This document shows, one piece after another, positions 56,455 through 64,000 of a stretch of 64,000 bases of DNA. The notes under the pieces are model-generated. The model had not been told where the DNA came from and did not search any database. It saw only the letters and a list, made by a program, of their open reading frames with translations. Made by a program: the position numbers and the translations under genes. Each line of letters opens with the position of its first letter. Position 1 is the stretch's first letter. This stretch comes from Lithobates sylvaticus (lineage: Eukaryota > Chordata > Amphibia > Anura > Ranidae), in the NCBI GenBank assembly GCA_028564925.1, contig CM053028.1, positions 441,776,522 through 441,840,521 of the forward strand, written 5' to 3'.

Positions 56455-58460
56455 CCACTTGCTTACTGGGCACTTAAACACCCTTCCTGCCCAGACCAAT
56501 TTTCAGCTTTCGGTGCTCTCACATTTTGAATGACAATTACTCAGTCATGCAACACTGAACCCAAATGATTTTTTTGTCCTTTTTTTCCCACAAATAGAGC
56601 TTTCTTTTGGTGGTATTTGATCACCTCTGGGTTTTTTATTTTTTGCGCTATAAATGAAAAAAGACCGAAAATTTTGAAAAAAAACAAATTTTTCTTTGTT
56701 TCTGTGATAAAATTTAGCAAATTATTAATTTTTCTTCATAAATTTTGGCCACATATCTTTTTTTAACAAGAAAATACTGCCACATATCTTTGGTAAAAAT
56801 AACCCAAATTAGTGGAAATTATTTGGTCTTTGTGAAAGTTACAGACTCTACAAACTGTGGTGCGAATTATACAAAATTGATCACATCTGATGTACTGGTG
56901 GCCTATCTCATTTCTTGTGACCCGAACAAGCCAGGAAAGTACAAATACCCCCCAAATGACCCCTTTTTTGAAAGTAGACATTCCAAGGTATTTAGTAAGA
57001 GGCATGGTGAGCTTTTTGATGTTGTCATTTTTTTCCCACAATTCTTTGCAAAATGAATAATTTTTTTATTTTTTATTTTTTTCCACAAAATTGTCATTGT
57101 AATAGGTTATTTCTCTCACATGGCATGTGTATACCACAAATGACACCCCAAAATAAATTCTGCTACTCCTCCTGAGTATTACGATACCACATATGTGGGA
57201 CTTTTACACAGCCTGGCCACTTAGAGAGGCCCAATATGCAGGGAGCGCCATCACGTGTTCTAGGAGCATAAATTACACATCTAAATTGTTGACTACCTAG
57301 TACACTTTTGAAGGCCCTGGAGCACCAGGACAATGACACGTGACACTGACGTGGCACTGATGACAGGTGGCACTGATGACACGTGACACTGATGTGGCAC
57401 TGATGACAGATGGCACTAATACGGGGCACTGATGACACGTGACACTGACAGATGGCAGTAATATGTGGCACTGCTGACAGATGGCACTTATATGTGGCAC
57501 TGATATCATGTGGCACTAATACGTGGCACTGATGAGAGATGGCACTAATACGTGGCACTGATGACAGATGGCACCGATACGTGGCACTGGTGACACTGAT
57601 GACAGATGGCACTGATACGTGGCATTGATGACAGGTGCCACTGATAACAGATGGCACGTGCCACTGACAGGTGGCACTTTTGACAGATGGCACTGATACG
57701 TGGCACTGATGACAGATGGCACTGACGTGGCACTGATGACATGTGGCACTGATATGGCACTGATGACAGATGGCACTGACGTGGCACTGATGACAGATGG
57801 CACTGATGTGTCACTGATGACAGATGGCACTGGGGACAGGTGGCACTGGGGACAGGTGGCACTGGCAGATGGCACGGATGGCACTGGGGACAGGTGGTAC
57901 TGGGGACAGGTGGCACTGGCAGATGGCACGGATGGCACTCTGGGGACAGGTGGTATTGGGGACAGGTGGCACTGGCAGATGGCACGGATGGCACTCTGGG
58001 GACAGGTGGTACTGGGGACAGGTGGTACTGATGACAGGTGGCAGAGAGGACAGGTGGTGCGGGGACAGGATGGCAGCGGGGACAGATCACTTTATTTTTT
58101 TTTTTTTTTTTTTTACTTACAGCGCACCGGCGCCGTTCCTCTCTCCCTCCTCACACTCTGTCTGTGTGAGGAGGCAGAGCGGCTCTGACAGATGATCTCA
58201 TATGTTTGCATATGCAAACATATGAGATCATCTCTCATTGGACAGCCTGATCTCGCTGTAAACGGCCGATGTGATTGGCCGTTTACAGCGATCTGTGACC
58301 GGCTGTGTCCGACGGACACGGCCAGCACAGAACTTCCCCCGATGCGCGCTCTCAGGAGCGCACATTAGGGAAGTAAACAGGAGGACGTCCAGGGACGTCC
58401 TCCCAGCAGGGAGCGTCCGCGCTGCAGCCGTCTTTCGGCTATAGCGCGGGCGCGTAGTGG
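56455..58460 (-). mobile_element. Internally deleted relative of the 49989 element, inverted
   Basis: TTAA at 56451-56454 and 58461-58464. 56455-57330 is the inverse of the right part of 49989-54456 (about 53290-54456), including 'gagagaaataacctattaca' and 'aaatgagataggccaccagt'-type blocks. 57330-58080 is the inverse counterpart of its minisatellite, and 58190-58460 of its left subterminal region. The transposase and the 70-bp array are missing. It is thus a 2-kb deletion derivative lying 2 kb from its relative in the opposite orientation. Confidence 0.85.
57330..58080 (-). repeat. Minisatellite, inverse counterpart of 50296-50640
   Basis: Units such as 'gatgacagatggcactga' and 'tacgtggcactgatgaca' fill 57330-57830. 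From 57830 a variant (ggggacaggtggcactgg, 'cagatggcacggatgg') takes over with a higher-order unit of about 55-65 bp. CACGTG occurs at about 57337, 57380, 57436 and 57655, only in the first half. The 123-181 codon frames on both strands come from the repetition. Confidence 0.88.
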
Positions 58461-58664
58461 TTAAAACAATGAACAGCATCTCCCTCACATTTTTTAACAT
58501 ACTCATGTTATCTGTAAATTGTTTTTACTGATAAATAAAAATAACTTATTGGAAATAAAAAAAAACATGTTCTCCTGACAGCATTTGGGAGCAAAATATA
58601 CAAATATATTGGTATGGGTTTATGGTATGGTATGGGTTTACTTCCTCTGTGTTTCCCTGCAAAG

Positions 58665-59017
58665 GTAAAGCATAATGGACTACAATCCATCGCATTGTAG
58701 TCCATTATGTGTCACTTACCTGACACAGGAGCCAGCGAAGTCACCGCTGTCCCCTTGTGTATGGCGCCTCCATCTTCTTGGTGGGTCTCGCGGCTCCCTC
58801 GCTGTCATTCAACGGCGCCGCGATGACGTCACTCGTGGCATATCGCCGTTAAGAGCGGCCTTCTCAGTGCGCCAGCGCATGCGCTGTAGACAGCGGTGCC
58901 TGTATTTTGCCAAATATCACACACGGTTTAGGAGATATTTCTTTGACCTACAGGTAAGCCTTAATCTAGGCTTACCTGTAGGTCCAAGTGGTTTGTAAGG
59001 GTTTACAACCACTTTAA
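58665..59017. mobile_element. Hairpin-rich element, inverted relative of 8172-8672
   Basis: It contains 'ataatggactacaat' with its inverse (about 58672-58708), 'ctacaggtaagcct' with its inverse (about 58949-58983), the 'cggtttaggagatatttctt' block and the end tttacaaccactttaa. These are the blocks of 8172-8672 in opposite order. The left edge is approximate and the left terminal repeat was not found. Confidence 0.6.
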
Positions 59018-59140
59018 TAGTATTTCAAAATACAAATGTGGAGGGCCTTATGTGAAGTGAAGAAGAGAACCAACCATTAAATATTTCCCTTACATTATTA
59101 CATCTTCTGAGGGACCACCAGGACCGTCTAGGCTGACAGT
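59018..59140. other. Unassigned spacer
   Basis: Short stretch between the hairpin-rich element and the retroelement-like region. Nothing recognised. Confidence 0.3.
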
Positions 59141-60730
59141 TTCCTAGGTTACATCCTGTAGCACCCAGTGGGTTCTCTGAGCAGATGCATAAAAGTCCAA
59201 CCTCTGCTGGCCCTCACATCTCACCACTGGAGGCTTCTCATCTTGTTCTCCAGGAGTCCATTTTACTGTGACACCTCGCATCAGGAAACAAACCTGTGTA
59301 CTTTCCTCTCTTGATGCAGCCCTCTTGCGGTGGCTTCCATACACCATAGTATTTGTCCAAGTTCCATTTCTTAGAGCAGGTTTCTTGATAACATTACTGT
59401 ATACAAGAGACACATTCACTTGACTTCTTGCTGCAAAACCTTTACTGAACACTCCTCAAAAGCAGGTCAAGCAGATCAGGCAATCTCTACAGCAATAATG
59501 TTTCCAGTCATTGAATTATCTGTGACTGTGAAGCAGTCTTTATACACAAGAGTCTCCAAAACAACCCTATAAGAGTAGAGATTCTAGGAATGTGGAACTC
59601 TGTAGAGGGATCACATGGCAGGCTTGGGGGTCTCAAGCGCACATAGGTTTTTCCCTTACAACTACCTTTGCAGAACACTGTAACACCGCATCAGAAACAG
59701 GCATCCTTACTTCTGAATGGAGGAACATTTCCCCCAATAGAATGTGAAAACTATTGCACTAATGGAGTGGGAGGAATGTAGCTAAAATATGTAAGGATAC
59801 CTTACAGGTAGCACAATCTCAGAGGAATTTATTAGCTGTCCAAGTATTAAGCTATAAGATTCTGTGCAAGTGAGTGGATATTAGAGTCTTCCCAGAAATT
59901 TGTCTCATGACAAGTTCTAGGGCATCCACACAAACAAGTAGAGCAGAAAGCAATTTCTGTAGTTGTTCTGTAAAAAAAGGATCCTGAAATACATGGTCCT
60001 GTTGATTCTTCTTTGTCCTAGTCCAGTTAACTGCAGTTTGACATACTGAAATGGCAGCAGGAGATGGTTGCAGGGCCGAGCCTGCAAAACCAAAGCAAAG
60101 AGAGCTTTCTACGTGCAGAATCTTTGAAAGATGGAACATCTTCAATAGGTACAATGAGATATTTGTTTATAACAGAGACGGCAGCCATCAACCACAGGAT
60201 TGGCCCACTTCTTTGCAAACTCCTTTTCCACATTTTTGGTATGATCCAGTCATCACAGACTGCACATTCTGTTTGTTCATGCACAGGGAATGTTTTGCAA
60301 GATTTAGTGGGGGCTTTTTGTACCCAAAGGTGAATGGCGAGACATTGGAGTGCAATGCCAAGGCTCTTGCAGACATAGGCAATACCTTTTTCAAAGTTAG
60401 CAAGCATGTTGCAGAAAGCTCCTTCTTTAACATTTTGACAGTCTGGGGAACGGAAATCCTCTGCAGCTTCTTCCAATACTGGATCTATATTCTCTTCACT
60501 TCCTTTTGTGTATGCATCCTCTAGGACTGGCATATGGGCATAAGACTCAGGTTGAGAAATGGAATTAGGAGAGGCAGTGTGCTTCTGAGCCCTGGACAAA
60601 GATGGCTGTATTAAAGCCATAATCAGTCCAATGAATTGTGACAGAAAATTCTGCTTCTGTCAGGTTGACTGCATGTTGCATGCTGAAATAGAGCTAGAAT
60701 CTGATGCAGACATCGGTGTTAGAATTGGGT
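59140..60730 (-). mobile_element. Retroelement ORF1-like fossil (possibly DIRS-type)
   Basis: On the minus strand a 197-codon frame (60620-60027) and further pieces toward 59150 carry a composition and phrases (IPIEDVPSFKDSA-like) that resemble the ORF1/gag-like protein of DIRS elements, which has similarity to LAP2-alpha. It is broken in several places and no reverse transcriptase or terminal repeat was found beside it. The overlapping plus-strand frame at 60051-60524 is its shadow. An unrelated degenerate gene cannot be excluded. Confidence 0.4.
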
Positions 60731-60734
60731 CCTG

Positions 60735-61086
60735 CTCCTATGCAAGGGACACATCATTACTCTGAGGCAGAGCAAAAATTCTCCTGAAGTTTTGAATTGG
60801 TTCCCTTTCACCTAGTCTCCACCATAGCTACAAGTGAGGGTATTCACCTGGACAGTATTCACGGAGTAGAGTGCATAAAATAGGTTAAGTATGTCAGTAA
60901 GGAGTATGTGGTAACCCAGGTATAGACCGTCACATAACGAATCCCTGTGGCAAAAGGATGATATATGAATACCTTACAGGGGCTCTAAGAGGAAGTGGCA
61001 TTAAAGTGTGTGACCAGTGGTATGATGTAACACCAGGACATCTATCTGTGACTAAGCTCTGAGTAGTTTGAATTTTTGCACCAAGT
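60735..61086. other. No gene recognised
   Basis: Probably a continuation of the degenerate retroelement region. No ends or motifs seen. Confidence 0.3.
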
Positions 61087-61090
61087 TTAA

Positions 61091-62240
61091 CCACTTCACA
61101 CACGGGCCAATTCTGACATTTCTCTCCTACATGTAAAATTCATAATTTTCTTTGCTAGAAAATTACATAGAACCCCCAAACATTATATATGTTTTTTTAG
61201 CAAAGACCCTAGAGAATACAATGGTGGTCGTTGCAATCTTTTTATCTCGCACGGTATTTGCGCAGTAATATTTCGAACACGTTTTTTTCAGAAACAAAAC
61301 AGTTTCATGCTTTAAAAAAAACAAAACAGTAAAGTCAGCCCAATTTTTTTGCATAATGTGAAAGATGAAGATACACCGAGTAAATAGATACCCAACATGT
61401 CACGCTTTAAAATTGCACATGCTTGTGGAATGGCGCCAAAATTTGGTATTTAAAAACACCCATAGGCGACACATTAATTTTTTTTACTGGTTACATGTTT
61501 TGAGTTACAGAGGAGGTCTAGGGCTAGAATTATTGCTCTCGCTCTAACGTTTGCAGTGATACCTCACATGTGTGGTTTGAACACCGTTTTCATATGTGGG
61601 CGGGGCTTACGTATGCGTTCACTTCTGCGTACGAGCTCACAGGGACAGGGCGCTTTTATTATTGTTAATTTTACTTTTATTTTTTTAGTTTGACACTTTA
61701 AAAAAAAAATTTGATTACTTTTATTACTTTTATTCCTACTACAAGGAATGTAAAAATCCTTTGTAATAGGAGTATGACATGATCGGACCTATTTACAGTG
61801 AGATGTGGGGTCAATAAGACCTCACATCTCACCTCTAGGCGGGGAAGCCTAAAATAAAAAAAAATAAAAAAACGATCTCTGCTTCCCAGCCGAGGCGGCG
61901 CTTTTATTTTAATGCAGAGGCCTGTCATAACATCACGCCCTGCCTCCGAACGATCATAGAGACTCCGGTGACCATCTGAAATCTCTATGATCACCATCCG
62001 GGGGCCGGCGGATCCTGTGTCCGACTCACCGATGGAAGTGGTGAGTCGGAAGAAGCACCGGAGGGCGGCCCCTCCCACCGCCCGTAAGAACGATCAAGCG
62101 GCGGAACAGCCGCTATGATCATTCTTATGTTGCAGGGAATCGCCGGCTGAAAAAGCCGATATCTAAATGATGTCTGTAGCTGCAGGCATAATTCAGATAT
62201 ACCCCCGGAAAGTCAAGGATGCCCTACGGGCGTGAAGTGG
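61091..62240. mobile_element. TTAA-flanked element, second copy of the 42154 family
   Basis: CCACTTCACACACGGGCC on the left and gggcgtgaagtgg on the right, TTAA at 61087-61090 and 62241-62244. Block order and much of the sequence match 42154-43327 ('aattacatagaacccccaaa', 'gcacggtatttgcgcag', 'tcgctctaacgtttgcagtg', 'ggccggcggatcctg'). The outer ends differ more than the interior (CCACTTCA here, CCACCTGA there). No transposase. Confidence 0.88.
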
Positions 62241-62244
62241 TTAA

Positions 62245-64000
62245 AAAGTTTGCACTGTGAAATTAATATATTTCAAGCATAGCCCCATTTTTACAGTAAT
62301 GGTCAGAGATGCAGGGGGACCCTGCCTTATATGTTCACACTGCTGGACTTTATATAAAGTCCAGGCTTCGCCGGTCATGGTGGGCATACCCCCATTGGGT
62401 TCCATAGGGATGGACCATGACCCTTGACCTGTATAACACCCTATGGATGTTTCACCTCCTTGCACCAAGTGCCAAGGTGAGCACCTATGCAGGATCCAGA
62501 GCCCCAAACTGGGTACAGCTCCCAAAGTTTTACTGAGTTTTGCACCAGTCCGGACACACTGCATCCATGTAGGCATTAAAAAACAGAGCTGTTGATTTTG
62601 ACGAAAATTATGAAGAAAAATAATGAACTAGTGAAACTTATTCTTCCATGAAGGTGAAAATGTCCATTACTTTCAGACACTAGCACAGAACTGAGGATTC
62701 ACAGAGTGGGGGTGGGGTTATAGGGAAGGTGCCCCAGGGGGTGGGGTGTCCTTAAAAGCATGCCAGTGTCCAATCACCTGAAGGTACATGACATTAACCC
62801 ATGGTTCATGAACAGGTTTCCTATACTGTACGATTAAGATATTTAGCTTTTTGTTTCATTACTGTACTTAAAACACTGTGATGACTCATTTGCAGTCTGT
62901 GGTATAAAGCAATATAAAGCACATCATAAATCTTACATGCACAATGAGAACAGAGATGTACACTAACACTTAATTTAACTTGTGTGTCTAGGAAAGTAAA
63001 CAAACTGCAATGTACACAAGTCTCTGCTTTTCGTGTGTGCAGCTAGAAAATGTTTTGCTTTGAAGAATAAAATGTATATGTGTTTTTAATCCAGCACTGC
63101 TGAGATCCTCTGCTTCCAGCAATTTACATCTGGATTTAGTTCCACTACTCCAAGGAATTAAATAGTCAAATTTCCACATTTTTTTTCCTTTCAGCTAGAA
63201 AAAAAAAAAAAAAAAACTTTACAAACTTTAGGGAGTGGAGTTGCATACTAAGAACAAATTGTTTTCACTGGGGCAAATAGCTTTCTATATTGTTGCATAA
63301 GCCGTATAAATTGTTATAAAAGAAGGTCAGATGGCAGAGACCTTATTCCCCTACCCCCACCCACCTCTTTCTAGTCTTATAAATACTGCCTTTTTAAATG
63401 GCGTTAACCCTTCTGCTCTCCGAAGTGTTATCCCACTGTACACACACTGAACATGATTGTTTGAGTCACGATTTGAACACAACACAATATGTGTCTAAGT
63501 ATGTTGCAAGAGCCCGTAAAGCCACTGATTTGGGATTTCCTAAGAAAAAGACACAGCCCTCTGTTCCTCTACTATCCAGCTGCAATCTAAATCTACAACC
63601 TCTACGCATTTTAAATAACCAAAACTCATAAATTGTATCACACTTTCATATTTAGCAGGGTAGAAATTATTACAGGTAAGGCTAATATTGTCACGTTACA
63701 GCTGCTGAGGCAGATTCCTTATGGGGGCTATTTCCACCCAAAGACAAAATTACCCAGCGGAATCACCATTACCCCGGTCTCAAAATGACTCAAAGTCTGC
63801 ACAGGGCCACAGTTCCTTGTCACTTAGCTTTCCCTTACAGTGGCAATCACACAGGCATAGTTCATTGGATCTGTATACCCTGTAAAGTAAGTTGCAAAAT
63901 CTCTGCACTAAATAAATACAGGAATTAAACAAATGGGTTATGATACAGGAAAAGTCAAAACTGCGCTGACCTAGACAGTGGTGATGGGGTGATAATAGAC
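62245..64000. other. No gene recognised
   Basis: 62280-62580 ('ctttatataaagtccaggct', 'ccccattgggttccata') looks like an anonymous repeat with a short hairpin. 62800-63350 is AT-rich and unique-looking, with poly-A at 63199-63217. 63360-64000 has no repeat ends; the 77-codon frame at 63398-63631 has no motif. Confidence 0.35.

Noticed and set aside
57163-58195. Frames of 123-181 codons on both strands with periodic peptides
   Set aside because: Same minisatellite, inverted; peptides on both strands and in several frames follow from the DNA repeat.
60051-60524. 157-codon plus-strand frame
   Set aside because: Shadow of the longer minus-strand retroelement-like frame; no motifs.

Overview
The window reads as nuclear DNA of a vertebrate, most likely a frog and probably a ranid. 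The reasons are the dense Tc1/mariner, TTAA-flanked (piggyBac-type) and short inverted-repeat elements, a tRNA-headed SINE with a V-type core, DIRS-type retroelement relics, and recurrent blocks I recognise from ranid genomes, such as copies starting AAAGTGGTTGTA or CCACTT. The taxon call is inference. I see no host protein-coding exon, no functional tRNA or rRNA gene and no CRISPR array. The window looks intergenic or deeply intronic, and mobile DNA explains almost all recognisable structure.

Layout. 1-4.5 kb: old interspersed repeats, a complete but dead Tc1 element (1997-3605), a Harbinger-like MITE and a SINE tail. 4.5-8.2 kb: mostly unrecognised DNA with one TA-flanked MITE. 8.2-13.6 kb: a hairpin-rich element, then a minus-strand DIRS-like fossil cut by a giant palindrome (9174-11143, flanked by about 16-bp direct repeats) and by a solo LTR (12324-12989). 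14.9-21.6 kb: a Tc1 element with a 330-codon open transposase frame but no ATG start. A 5.07-kb TTAA element sits inside its left inverted repeat and carries a 352-bp tandem array. 22-34 kb: MITEs, a TTAA element, a Tc1 element with an internal inversion, a LINE tail, a V-type SINE, and a Tc1 element broken by a 660-bp foldback. 34.0-35.7 kb: an L1-type LINE relic and a minus-strand retroposon with a U2 snRNA head. 36-46 kb: TA-flanked and TTA/TAA-flanked MITEs, a composite Tc1, and a Tc1 relic split by a TTAA element. 46-49.9 kb: AT-rich unique-looking DNA and repeats. 50-58.5 kb: a piggyBac element with a recognisable broken transposase, an inverted internally deleted relative, and a third TTAA element between them. 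58.7-64 kb: a hairpin-rich element, a retroelement ORF1-like fossil, another TTAA element and unrecognised sequence.

Nothing here works as a gene system. The biology lies in nested insertion. Tc1 copies host TTAA elements and foldbacks, a DIRS fossil hosts a palindrome and an LTR, and exact target duplications let the order of events be read. The best leads are the U2-headed retroposon, the long-duplication palindrome with a hammerhead-like motif in each arm, the CACGTG-bearing minisatellites at one end of the piggyBac pair, and a short module shared by the large TTAA elements.
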